From NCBI GenBank assembly GCA_020465985.1, contig JAANYP010002636.1, forward strand, positions 150,032-214,031: DNA of 64,000 nucleotides. The letters are read 5' to 3'. Positions within the stretch are counted from its first letter, which is position 1, and every line of letters starts with the position of its first letter. The translations under genes and the position numbers were made by a program. The notes under the pieces were generated by a model. It ran no database searches. It had not been told where the DNA came from and was given only the letters and a program-made list of their open reading frames with translations. Of the stretch, positions 1-10,322 are shown piece by piece. Source of the stretch: Centrapalus pauciflorus (lineage: Eukaryota > Streptophyta > Magnoliopsida > Asterales > Asteraceae).

Positions 1-4
1 TAGA

Positions 5-1111
5 ATGCCAAGTAATACCCAAGTTAATCCTTCTCATTCCAAGGGTAAAGAGAAGCAGGCAGTACATGAGGTGGAAGAGCTGAATGAAGTTAGTGAGTTG
101 CAGAAAGTGACTACTTTACATAGTGGAAAGAAGGTGGACGACAAAGTGGTGATGCCGGAAGTGGAAGAAATGGAGAGTGATGTTGACGAGGTAGTCGGTG
201 AGGGAAAATCAATCCCACATTCAGAATCTGAGAAGGAAGTCAAGTTGAAGAAGCAAGTTCATTTTGAAGAAGTGGTAGTTGAAAAGGAAGAACAACCGAG
301 GCCTGAACCAACACCTCCATATCCATTAGCACTAGAGGATCCGAGCAGGCCAGCGTTTGGCAAGAAAGGGCTACAGATAGGGGATTTATTGGAGACATTC
401 AATCAAGTGAGAATCAACATCCCATTGGTGAAAGCATTGCAGCAAGTTCCAGCTTATGCTATGTTTTTGAAGGACTTGTGCACCCAGAAGCACAAATTCC
501 ACACGGCTTTGCCGAAGCAAATCACTCTCACGGAGCAGGTAAGTGTCGTAGAATCAATTTCATTGCCACCAAAGCTTAAGGATCCAGGTTCATCTCTTAT
601 CTCTATTACTATTGGTGATGTTAGGATTAAGAAAGCATTGTTAGACTTAGGAGCGAGTGTTAACATACTCCCTGGAAACTCATTTGATCAGCACGACTTA
701 GGAAGCCTAACACCCACTGATGTGGTGTTACAACTCGCTGATCGATCTACTAAGATTCCAAGGGGCTTGTTAACCGATGTAATTATAAAAGTTGAAGATT
801 TCTATTACCCGGTAGATTTTCTTGTTTTAGATTCAGATCAAAGGAGTCGGGACAATCAACCCGCAATCATTTTGGGCAGGCCCTTTTTGGCCACTATAAA
901 CGTTCAAATAAATTGCAGGACGGGTGTCCTCGACTTAGCTTTTAGGAATAGAAAGTTGAAGTTGAATGTTTTCAATGCTGTCCATAACGTTTCTTGTGAT
1001 TCAGAGTGCTATTTGATTGACTATATTGATGAGTTACCAAGATCACAAGCACCATTAATGACCAGTAGGGATGAACTGGGTATATATTGTCACACCAAGA
1101 GTAGGAAGTAG
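5..1111 (+). pseudogene. Athila-1 gag C-terminus and aspartic protease part of pol
   Basis: The frame opens inside the gag tail and runs without a stop into the protease. The protease active site reads LLDLGASVNILPG near residue 215, the DLGA variant usual in Athila rather than DTG or DSG. A further conserved stretch, AIILGRPFLATI, lies near residue 287. At the place where Athila-3 has a TAA between gag and pol, this copy has a GAG codon, so gag and pol are one frame here. The frame ends at a TAG at 1109 and the next part of pol continues in another frame from about 1125, so there is a frameshift near 1090-1125. Annotated as a pseudogene because the rest of the polyprotein is broken. Confidence 0.8.
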
Positions 1112-1124
1112 TTAATGGGGGTGG

Positions 1125-2748
1125 TTGATGAGTTTAGAGGAGATGGTTGGAGGAACAAAGCAGAATAAGCAACCTCTGTGGTCGTTAAAGTTTGAGAAGT
1201 TGCCCGAAAATCTTCCTGAGTCAATTAAACCTTCTTTAGAGCAAGCTGCTACCTTGGAACTTAAATCCTTACCTACACATCTTAAGTACGTATTCTTAGG
1301 GCCACAGGAAAGCTTGCCGGTGATTATAGCTTCAGATTTGACGGAGAAGGAAGAAAGAGCATTAATTGAGGTTTTGGGAAAGCATAACGCAGCTATGGGT
1401 TGGACAATCTCTGATCTCAAGGGGATAAGTCCTACGATTTGCATGCATAGAATCATAACTGAGGCTGACATTAAACCCTCAAGGGACGCACAACGAAGGC
1501 TCAATCCAAATTTGAGAGAAGTGGTAAAGAAGGAGGTGCTGAAATGGTTGGATGCAGGTATTATATACCCCAATTCTGACAGCCAGTGGGTCAGCCCTAC
1601 ATAGACCGTGCCTAAAAAGTCTGGGGTAACAGTGATCAATACGGATGATGGGTAGATTGCAACTAGGCCACATCAAAGGACCATTTCCCTCTACCTTTCG
1701 TAGACCAGATTGTTGAAAAGTTAGCTGGGCAGAAGTACTACTGTTTTTTGGATGGTTATTCGAGGTACAATCAGATCCCTATTCACCCTGATGACCAAGA
1801 GAAGACCACGTTTACCTGTCCTTATGGGGCATTTGCTTACCGACGAATGCCGTTTGGGTTGTGTAATGCTCCTGCTACCTTTCAGCGATGCATGATGGCG
1901 ATATTTACGGATATGGTAGGAGGTTCCCTAGAAATTTTTATGGATGACTTCTCCATTTTTGACAAGACGTTTGAAGGGTGTTTACACCACTTGAGCAAGT
2001 TTTGAAGAGGTGCACTGAGACTAATTTGGTGCTAAGCTGGGAAAAGAGCCATTTTATGGTCAAGGAAGGAATTGTACTAGGCCATGTGGTTTCTGAGAAT
2101 GGAATGGAAGTGGATAAAGCTACGATCCAACTTATATCATCACTACCACCACCAAGTGTGAAGGAGTTAGATCATTTTTGGGGCATGTTGGATTTTATAG
2201 AAGATTTATCAAGGACTTTAGCACAATCTCCAAGCCTGTGCAATTTTCTAGTGAAAGATGTTGAGTTCGTATTTGATGAGGCATGTTTGAAGGCATTCGA
2301 GTTGTTAAAAGCAAAGCTTGATGCTCCTATTTTGCAGTCACCAGATTGGACTAAGCCGTTTAGGATTATATGCGATGCAAGTGACTTTGCGGTAGGAGCA
2401 GTATTGGGACAGAGAGTAGATAAGGAACCAGTTGTAATCCACTATGCCAGCAAGATGAATTCGGAAGCCCCACAAAATTACACTACTACAGAGAAGGAGT
2501 TGCTGGCAGTGGTGTATGCGTTTGATAAGTTTCGTGCTTCTGTATGGGGAGCTAAAGTGATAATCTATTCTGATCATAGTGCATTAAAGTACCTCTTGAA
2601 TAAGAAAGATGCTAAGCCCAGGCTGATACGGTGGATTCTACTGTTGCAAGAGTTTGATTTGGAGATAAGTAAAAGAAGGCTTCAGAGAATGTGGTGGCTG
2701 ACCACTTGTCTAGGTTGCCTACATTGGTCCCAAATGCGATTGAAGTGA
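1125..2748 (+). pseudogene. Athila-1 reverse transcriptase and RNase H, broken
   Basis: RT begins with the segment ending SDSQWVSPT, where a TAG stands at 1602. A second TAG follows at about 1654. Compared with Athila-3, roughly 20 codons (the GWRVCIDYRKLN motif region) are missing near 1672. RT resumes at 1748 with DGYSRYNQ and contains the catalytic FMDD (about 1940). A one-base loss near 1995 shifts the frame. The segment around 2150-2230 is scrambled relative to Athila-3, consistent with more small indels. RNase H is recognisable by CDASDFAVGAVLG and YSDHSALKYLL. The frame is lost again near 2675. This is clearly an old dead copy. Confidence 0.85.
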
Positions 2749-4037
2749 TCAAAGCGTCTTTTCCTGATGAGCAACTCTTGTTTGTGTCTAAATTACATTG
2801 GTTCGCTAACTTAGTCAATTATTTTGAGACAGGTAAGACGCCAAGCTACTGGACATCTCAGCAGAGGAAGAGTTTCTATGCCCAAGCCAAGTACTATGTC
2901 TGGGACGAACCTGATTTATTCAAAATTGGTGCTGATCATATCATTGGAAGATGTGTTCTGGAGACTGATCAACTTGATATTCTCACCCACTGCCATAGTT
3001 TAGCATGTGGGGGACACTTTAGTGCCAAGAAAACAGCTCATAAGGTTTTAGATTGTGGTTTCTTTTTGCCATCCTTGTTCAAGGATGCTTATGAGTATGT
3101 CAAATCTTGCCTTAGATGCCAACAGGTTGGGGGAATCTACAAGAGAGATCAGATGCCCATGGTTCCCATATTAGAAGTAGAAATCTTTGATGTTTGGGGA
3201 ATAGACTTTATGGGCCCATTTCCTGTTTCCTTTGGGTATGAGTATATTTTAGTGGCTGTAGACTATGTGTCTAAGTGGGTTGAGGCTGAGGCAACAAGGT
3301 ATAATGATAACAAAGTTGTGTGTAAGTTTGTGAAAAAGAACATTTTCTCACGACATGGGATCCCGAGAGCTATTATTAGTGATGGAGGAACCCATTTCAA
3401 AAGTATCAAGTTTCACACTTTGTTAAAACATTATGGGGTCACTCACCGTGTTGCCACTCCTTACCACCCACAGACAAGTGGTCAAGTGGAGGTGTCTAAT
3501 AGAGAGGTTAAAAGGATCTTAGAGAAAACTGTAAAGACTAGTCGCAAAGACTGGTCTTTAAGATTAGATGATGCATTGTGGGCTTACAGGACTGCTTATA
3601 AAACCCCCATTGGCATGTCACCATACAGATTGGTTTATGGGAAACCTTGTCATTTACCTGTGAAACTAGAGCATAGGGCTACTTGGGCTATTCGAAATGC
3701 TAACTTTGATATTGCTGATGTAGGTAAAATAAGGAAGTTTCAGCTGGCAGAGCTAGAATGGAGGCTTATGAGAGTGCAAAGATCTACAAAGAGAAGACTA
3801 AGCAGTTCCATGACAAGCACTTGAGGAAGAAGAATTTTGTGGCTGGTAACAAAGTTTAGCTTTTCAACTCACGCCAAATTGTTTCCAGGTAAGCTCAGGA
3901 GTAAGCATGGACATTCCTGTATTGTGAATGGTCACAGGCTTAAGACTTATGTTGAAGGTCCTATCAAAGATGAAGGTGACCAAGCGAAATTAATTGAGGT
4001 AGTGGCTCTTGAGGAGCCAACCTATTCATCTCTGTAA
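2691..4037 (+). pseudogene. Athila-1 integrase, frameshifted at its C-terminus
   Basis: Integrase inserts the element cDNA into host DNA. Visible parts in order: the end of RNase H (VADHLSRLP), the zinc-binding HHCC region (HCHSLACGGHFSAKK ... CLRCQQ), the core with WGIDFMGPF (first Asp), IISDGGTHF (second Asp) and the Glu in SGQVEVSNRE, then the capsid-like linker AYRTAYKTPIGMSPY. The frame breaks near 3755. The C-terminal part is recognisable only in pieces up to about 4037, including an in-frame TAG near 3854. No chromodomain is present. In Athila-3 the same region is uninterrupted. Confidence 0.85.
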
Positions 4038-4041
4038 GTAA

Positions 4042-4175
4042 AGCCGGTACTGAATTTTGTGGGTATATTCACAGCAAACCCTCACGAGACTAAACTCGTC
4101 CATCCAAGTAATTGGATGGTTTAAAGGCTTGCTACACATGCTAAGTGTAGTCGTGCTCCCTACGAAAATGGTGGT
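4042..4175 (+). other. Conserved structured block after pol (Athila-1 copy)
   Basis: This noncoding block also follows pol in Athila-2 (28181-28300) and Athila-3 (minus strand, 38930-39055), while the sequence around it has diverged. Here I see ACGAG (4084-4088) pairing with CTCGT (4095-4099), then CCATCCAA (4100-4107) with TTGGATGG (4112-4119), then CTACAC (4132-4137) with GTGTAG (4145-4150) around the loop ATGCTAA. The first hairpin seen in the other copies (GGGAGGCAACCC core) is lost in this one. Stem bases differ between copies but keep pairing, which argues for a functional RNA structure. Confidence 0.6.
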
Positions 4176-5401
4176 TTTTGTGTTTTGTTAATTTTGTGTA
4201 GGATAGTTTAGTGTACATATTTAACTTAGAAAAGAGCAGGAGTGTCAGTTATAGAGTAAGTTGCGAGTTAGAGAGGTTTTGGCGCAAGTATTGAAGGAGA
4301 CTGAGTGGTAGCGTCCTAGTGAGCATTTAGGACGCCAGAATTAATTCGGAAACATAGTGGTAGCATAGGCTAGACGTTCGTGTAGAGGTTCAGACGCCAC
4401 AATAGCGATCTAGACGCCAATTCAGATGCCACAGTGCAGTTCTAAAACGCGCATAAGTGTGCGGCGTCTTAGTGAGCGTCCTCGACGCCAAGAGAAATTC
4501 TAAAACAGAAGGATAGCATCCCTGGGACGCTCAAAACAGCCGCATCGACGCTACTTGGCCATCTCAGACGCCGTATAGGACGCTACCTCACCTTTCCCTC
4601 ATTTAAACTCCTAATCCGCGTCATTAATTCACACCTATCGTTCCCCTTTCACTAAAAAACACTCTCAAGCTTGTTGCGGACGCTGAGCGGTTTCTGCCAT
4701 TGTTATTTCCATTTCTCACACGTTTCCTACTTCTCGTCGACCAGGTAACCATCTTGAGTCTCATTCTTGCATTTGTAGTGTTTCTTTTGTTCTTCGCGAA
4801 CGCGAGTAGGGCATATGCTATGTTTGAATGGTCTTTGGCATTGAGTGTGTCGATCATGCGTGTGTAGAGTTGCTTTCTACTTACATATATGCATTTCATG
4901 CACATTTGAAGTTTAGGGAAGTTAGGGTTTACATTTTCGAAGCTTGGGTTTACTTTGAGTTGTATGTGATGAGTGTAACTGCGGCAAGGAGGGGTCAATA
5001 ACCGAGTGTGTATGCTAACTGAGGTAGTTACGTGGGTGTACAAGTCATGGATTGTAGTTTTTTTTAGCCTATGGGTTTTGTTTGTTGATTATATATGTTT
5101 GGGCTCAAGAACTAAAGGAATCAACCCTTTCCTCATGACTAAGTTGGGGAGGAGTTGTCATTCCGGTGATTGGATAGATAAAACTGGTAGTGTTGAGGCA
5201 TTGTTTGCGAATGATCTTGAGGGGTTAGTGTGTAAGAACCCTAACGGTTAAGGCATTCAAGGAAGTGATGTGTGTATGTGTGTTGTGTCTGCATTGCACT
5301 CTGTATGACACATTTTAGGTGTTCACTTCATGAGGTGTTCGTGCAATACATCATTCCATGCACCAAATCTGACCTCTGCTCATACCCTTTTCTTTAGCAT
5401 T
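4176..5401 (+). other. Spacer between pol and ORF A of Athila-1, with GACGCC/GGCGTC motif array
   Basis: There is no convincing gene. Between about 4300 and 4600 short words such as GACGCC, GGCGTC, GACGCT and GCGTCC recur about a dozen times in both orientations. The same words recur in the LTR of this element (23190-23320). A TAAGTTGGGGAGGA polypurine-like tract lies at about 5142-5155. The end of the spacer, just before ORF A, is pyrimidine-rich and ends in TTCTTTAG. A 139-codon minus-strand frame at 4624-5043 shows no recognisable domain and I do not call it a gene. Confidence 0.55.
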
Positions 5402-6708
5402 ATGACACGTGCTTCTGCTAGAAAGCGAGCAGCAACACCAGTCACCAGGAAACGGGCAAAGGGGGTGTCCTCATCCTCATCACATGCAACACCAGTACCC
5501 CAGCCCACACCAACGCAGCCTGAAACTCTTTTAGTAGATGATGATGTACGTTTCTATTTGGAGCGGGATGTCAATCGAGAAGAGTTTAAAGATTACGGTG
5601 TGATTGGCTGTTTCCGTAAGATGGGTTGGATGGAGGCAATTGAATGGAAGAAGGATGTGATATATCCTGAGGCATTGCGGGAATTCTGTGCAACTGTTAA
5701 AAGAAGGAGGGATGCTACTCAAGGGTCATTAGTATTGCAAGCTATAGTAGGGGGCATGAGATCGAACTCACGGCTAAAAACATAGAACAATTAATGGGCT
5801 TTAATAACGAAGTTGATCGTGAGGATGACCCAGTTCAATTCAAACTTTGGGATGAAGAGAGCATGAAGGAGGTTCCTGTTGTTGATCCTGATGTGTGGCA
5901 GAAGTACCTCACCAACATCTTTGAGCTAACTCCTATTCAGGCTAAGACATACACAGTGTTCCATAGGAAGGATTTGAAACCCTTTGCCAAGGTTATTTGG
6001 AAGCTTGTTTTATATAACATCTTACCCCGCAACCCAGATACCACAAGCATCAAGGTAAAGGAAGTTTTCGTTGTGAATGCTTTGTTGACTGAAAAGCCAC
6101 TGATCTCACTGGCTCATTTGTGTTTGCACAACATATGGAACTTGATTCTTTTATCTCAAAAAACTGAACTAGCCCATGCAAGGTTGTTGTCTGATTTGTT
6201 TGATTTAATGGGGGCCCTACCACCGAACCCAGCATATCATTCCATTCCAGATAATGAACTTTGCTTTACCAAGGCATTGTTAAGGAGGATGTCTTTTATC
6301 CGTGCAGGAAGTTTTTCAATCATAAGAGACCAAGCTAACAAGTTCGAGACAAAACTAGCCAAGCCACGTTCCCCTACCCCTAAACCTCAGTACCACATTG
6401 GGTGTTCATATGCTCTCCCCTCCACATTTAAAGATGATTTCATCAAAGCAATAGAAGAGCTTGCCACGATCGTGACCAAGGTTTATCAGACACTTCAAAC
6501 AGTGGTGCTGCCGACATTAAAGGCCAACACTGAAAAATTAGATATGTTGACTGCTTTGGTAGCTGCCACCAGAGAAGGGGAGCACAGTGTGACTCTGCTA
6601 CGGGAACTAGAACCAGAGCCACAGCCGGATGAACAACAAGGGGAATCAAAAGAGCCTCCACTAGCTGGTGGACGTGGATTCATGATTGGCCTTGGATGCT
6701 CCCCGTAA
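5402..6708 (+). pseudogene. Athila-1 ORF A (env-position protein, plant transposon protein family)
   Basis: The ATG at 5402 follows a pyrimidine tract and AG (TTTTCTTTAG, ending 5397). The start of the protein is basic and Ser/Thr/Pro-rich (ARKRAATPVTRKRAK). A domain follows with REEFKDYGVIGCF and HRKDLKPFAKVIWKLVLYNILPR, and the tail is helical and acidic. It resembles the family often annotated in plants as putative plant transposon protein; its function is unknown. I see no signal peptide, transmembrane segment or cleavage site, so calling it an envelope would be positional only. A frameshift lies near 5750. It is clearly related to ORF B just downstream (EF.(D/N)YG, the KDL..AKV.HK.L..N.LPR block), so the two look like a duplication within the element. 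Confidence 0.7.
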
Positions 6709-6895
6709 CTATTTAGTTGTGGTGCCTACTTGTCTTAGATTTGATGGTCTGATTGGCTCCTAGGATGATAAACGATATTTGATGTCTTTTGGTTATGATT
6801 TGGTGATTTCCGCCGCTTGTGGCGATGAACAATTTGTGTGTACTTAACTACAATTAACTCTCTCTTCTCTTTCCCCCTTTCTCTTGAACAATTCT

Positions 6896-7095
6896 AGTGT
6901 TTTCTGCTATAATATGATGTGGTTGCTTTACTTCGAGTTTCTATTTGCTGTTTGAGTGGTTCACTTTGTGATGAGGATATCACTTCCCTCTAAGTAGTGT
7001 TTTCTGCTATAATATGTTGTGGTTGCTTTACTTTGAGTTTCTATTTGCTGTTTGAGTGGTTGACTTTGTGATGAGGACATCACTTCCTTCTAAGT
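6896..7095 (+). repeat. Tandem duplication, 2 x 100 bp
   Basis: Both units start AGTGTTTTCTGCTATAATATG and end with a hairpin plus CACTTCC(C/T)TCTAAGT. They differ at only a handful of bases. The second unit runs into a polypurine-like tract and the first does not, so the tract was probably lost from unit 1 or created next to unit 2. Each unit also has a TATAAT-like word near its start. Confidence 0.85.
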
Positions 7096-7106
7096 TGGGG
7101 AGGGGG
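7092..7106 (+). promoter_or_regulatory. Internal polypurine-like tract before ORF B
   Basis: AAGTTGGGGAGGGGG is nearly the same as the tract that precedes the LTR in Athila-2 and Athila-3 (AAGTTGGGRAGG-type). It lies just after the GTGAT-GAGGAC-ATCAC hairpin at 7068-7083. In known elements such tracts prime plus-strand DNA synthesis; whether this internal one does is inference. Confidence 0.45.
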
Positions 7107-7281
7107 TGTCCAAATTTTTTATTTTTGTGTATGTTGCACACATGACTGCATGACAGGGAATAGGGGCTACCTTTATAGTTGTTTTAGACTACAAGGTATA
7201 TTCACAGGAAGCTGTGTGTTGTTATCTAACTGGTTCAACATTGTGGTTTTCTTGTGTTTGTTATTGTATAGCAGGTGCACC

Positions 7282-8787
7282 ATGTCTGGATCATCATCTC
7301 AGAGGGTGAAGATCATAGCGAAGAGGAGGAAGACTACACCAACAACACAAGTGATCCGTCCTCCAGTTGTATGGGACCCCACCAAATCTCTGTCTGAACA
7401 TGACGAACGAATCAGAGCTGAGCTGTACACGGAGAAATGGGGAGAGGATACCAAGTACATATATGAAAAGAAATTGGACAGGGATGAATTTGGCAACTAC
7501 GGTTTGGTGGAATTGTTCAAGACCCTAGGATGGGAAAAGGTGCTAGATATGGGAGGAGAAGAGTTATATCCATTTGTCGTCGCGGAATGGATGTCTAATT
7601 TGAGGCTAGGAAGAGGCGACGATGATTACAACTTCACATTGATTGGTAGAGTGGGTACTCGGGAAATTAGAATGATGGCTGCAGATGTGAGAGAGATCTT
7701 TGAAGTAGAGACAGGCTGTACAAGGGACGGCGAGAGGCAGGCGTATGTTTATAGGACTGAGGGCTATCTGGTTGGGACAGGAATGATGTACTCAGTGGTT
7801 TGGCAAAAGAAAGTAATGGCAGCCTTTGATCTTCAATGGGAGCAGGTGTCAAGATATAAGGAGTTCAGAAGAAGCGACTTTCAACCGATGGCGAAAGTAC
7901 TCCACAAGATCTTGATCACTAATTTCCTACCAAGGTCTGGGGATCTTAGTAAGGTGAGGCTTAAGGATGTGAGCATCATCCATGCTCTGTTGAGAGAAGA
8001 GGAGCCGTTGTCTTTTGCTTGGATTATACTGGACAATTTGTGGAACATGTACAACACGTGAGAGAGACGTGTGATTCCTCATATGTGGCTGTTGTCTAAG
8101 TTTCTGCAAGTAAGAGGGGCTGTTGCTGAGACCACTACAACAAAGATCATCAAGGAAAGTAGTTTGTGGATTAAGGCGAGTTCAATGAAAGACATTATGT
8201 TGAGACAAGTGGATGAGGGGTACGAGATATATGACACTGAAAAGAAGAAGGGGGTAGTGACACCATATCCTGAAGAGGAGGGGACAGAAAGGTAGCAGAG
8301 TAGAGCTGTCAGAAGAGGTAAAGCAGGTGATTTAAGCAATATTGTGTAAATGTTGTCCAACTTGAGCACAGAGATGACCGGTATGAGGAATGAGCAAAGA
8401 GAGAGGTGGCAGAAGCAGGATATGATGATGGAGGAGCAGCAGAGACAGATTAATTGGTTGCAATCTGAAGTAGGAGCACAAAAAAAGCAGTTGCATGACA
8501 TCTACTTGGGTGTGGGAGCTGCCATGTTTCTTGATGCGTATCTGTACACCCAGCAGTGGCAATATGTTGATGAGGTACGACATTACACAGATTACAAAGC
8601 GAATATGCCCTACACACCATATGAAAGGTATCAGACCCCAAACTTTGAAACCATTGCAAAGGGCATGGGTAACCCAATAGGTCATCTTGCATTAGCACCA
8701 TTCCATCAACCTTCATCTACACCTCAAATTCGGGATCAGCAAGGATTTGCAGCATACTTCAGTGGTATATTTTGGCCACCATCATAG
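7282..8787 (+). pseudogene. Athila-1 ORF B (second env-position protein), three in-frame stops
   Basis: The ATG at 7282 follows an acceptor-like GTATAGCAG. One frame stays open to 8787 apart from TGA at 8059, TAG at 8293 and TAA at 8347, so the original product was about 500 residues. The N-terminus is basic (KIIAKRRKTTP). The shared domain follows (DRDEFGNYGLVELF, FQPMAKVLHKILITNFLPR, PLSFAWIILDNLWNMYN), then an acidic segment and a Gln-rich helical tail (RWQKQDMMMEEQQRQINWLQ) that could form a coiled coil. It is paralogous to ORF A and orthologous to ORF B of Athila-2, whose two halves flank Copia-B. No membrane or secretion signal is visible. Function unknown. Confidence 0.75.
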
Positions 8788-9024
8788 AAAGGAATCGCAA
8801 AGGAAGCTCTAATATCTGGTACTTTTTATGCTGTTTCAAGTTTGTTGCATTCTTAGTTTTTAAGTTATCTTTAGGTGTTTGGTTTCATTTATGCATGTTT
8901 GTTACTGTAGTGATAGTGTCATGATCATACTTAACTCCTTACTTCTAGATTATCTAATGCAACTTTTAGAATAAGGGTGCAATGGGGTAAGCGCAGTGGA
9001 TTTTATAGCTTTAAAGGGAGGAAA
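8788..9024 (+). other. 3' untranslated part of Athila-1 up to the Copia-A insertion
   Basis: T-rich noncoding sequence with no feature I recognise. It ends in GGAAA (9020-9024), which is repeated directly after Copia-A at 22439-22443 as the 5-bp target duplication. Confidence 0.7.
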
Positions 9025-9667
9025 TGTTGGTACACCCTGTGTGACGATAGCAGTCTAAGTGATCCAACATTGTGGTATTAGCAAGTGTTTGATATATATG
9101 TTTATATATGTTTGATAATTATTATTGATGGTATGTTTGAACTTAATGTAACGTATTACAAGAAGTTCAAACATAAAGATCAAAGTTAAAATCAAACATA
9201 AGTTAAAAACATAAGTTTCAAATACGGGTTTAATATGTGAAAGTCGAATTTAGGTTAAATTCGAATTCACAAGTTAATCAGATTCGAATCTATAGCATAT
9301 TCGAATGTGCTCCAGTAGGCAGATTCGAGAGTGTCAGATGGGACAAACTCGAATGGGCCTTGGGCCTGATTCGAGTTTGGCCCATGGAAGACTCGAATTA
9401 GCCTCTATAATTAGGGATAGACTCGAATAATTATGAGACTTTTTGCAGAATTCGCAGAGATTAAGAAAAAGGCGATTTTGAGTTTATCATCAGTTTTAGT
9501 GTTGTTTCGGAGAGAATCAATTCGTAGGTGCGTCTGTCGTAGTTCGTACAGCTTATTGATAGTCTCCGTGTTCCTAGTGAGAGTTGTTATCGTCAACCCG
9601 TTAACGAGGATTCCGCACTCGTTGACGGTCTCGCGTCTAGATAGATCTGTGTTGTGTAGACCTTACA
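9025..9667 (+). repeat. Copia-A 5' LTR
   Basis: 643 bp, TG...CA. A TATAAT-like box (CTCTATAATTAGGG) lies at 9403-9416, inside a run of TTCGAATC, ATTCGAGT and CTCGAAT words (9225-9430, about nine TCGA cores). The A-rich segment at 9170-9215 has a 13-bp unit that is absent from the 3' LTR. Confidence 0.92.
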
Positions 9668-9668
9668 A

Positions 9669-9682
9669 GTGCTATCAGAGCC
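9669..9682 (+). promoter_or_regulatory. Copia-A primer binding site (tRNA-iMet type)
   Basis: The sequence after the LTR is TGCTATCAGAGCC, one mismatch from the TGGTATCAGAGCC usual in plant copia elements, which pairs with the 3' end of initiator tRNA-Met. Confidence 0.8.
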
Positions 9683-10322
9683 TACGGGGTGTTCTTAGTG
9701 TTCTTCGTGTTCATAAAGATACATCCTAGGTTTCTTGACACTTTTTGGACGGTTATTCTCTCAAGTTCGTGTTTTTCGAGCTTAGCAAATTGTCATCCGG
9801 GAAATACTTCGTGTTTTTCACGTTTTGATCGAAATCAATATTTTTCGTTGGAAAAATATTGATTTAATCTGCAAAACGTAAAGAAATCGAAGTATTAGCC
9901 GTTTTTCGAGTTTGCGGCGCTCGAATCTGTTATGAGAAATTAGGGTTTTACTTAGTCTCGAGTCTAACCAAAATCCGCTCCTTTCGAGTTTGATAAAGTG
10001 TGTTTCGAGTTTAATTCGAGTTTGTGCTAAAGTCAATTAGGAGTCTCGAGTTTGCTGTGATTCGAGTTTGCTTCGAGTATGGACTATAGTCGAACAGGGT
10101 GTTTCGAATCTACTGAGTGTTGGAGTTTATCTTGACCTTCGAGTTTGGAGACTTTCGAATCTGTCATCAATTTCGAATTTAATTGAATTACAAAACTTAA
10201 TCGAATTTAATCCCAAACAAATTTAAATTTAATTATATTCGAATCTATCTAAAGTCGAAAGAATTAACTTAAATTAGTTTCGAATTAAATTTATTAAGTT
10301 CAATTCAATTACTTCTGAAACG
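9683..10322 (+). repeat. Copia-A leader with dense TCGAATC/TCGAGTTTG motif array
   Basis: No ORF. About twenty TCGA cores occur in roughly 550 bp, mostly as TTCGAATCTG, TTCGAGTTTG or CTCGAGTTTG. The same words crowd the LTRs and the spacer before the third ORF (17955-18570), but are much rarer in the coding parts. The cores TTCGAA and CTCGAG are palindromes. Their function is unknown; a host factor site or a packaging signal would fit. Confidence 0.7.

Larger units (their letters stand above)
6709..7281 (+). other. Spacer between ORF A and ORF B of Athila-1
   Basis: Contains a tandem duplication of a 100-bp unit (6896-6995 and 6996-7095), each with the hairpin GTGAT-GAGGAY-ATCAC, followed by a polypurine-like tract AAGTTGGGGAGGGGG at 7092-7106. 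Just before the ORF B ATG there is a pyrimidine- and T-rich stretch ending GTATAGCAG (7274), which looks like a 3' splice site. Confidence 0.55.

Noticed and set aside
4624..5043. 139-codon minus-strand frame as a gene
   Set aside because: No domain, lies in an Athila spacer, opposite to all features of the element.
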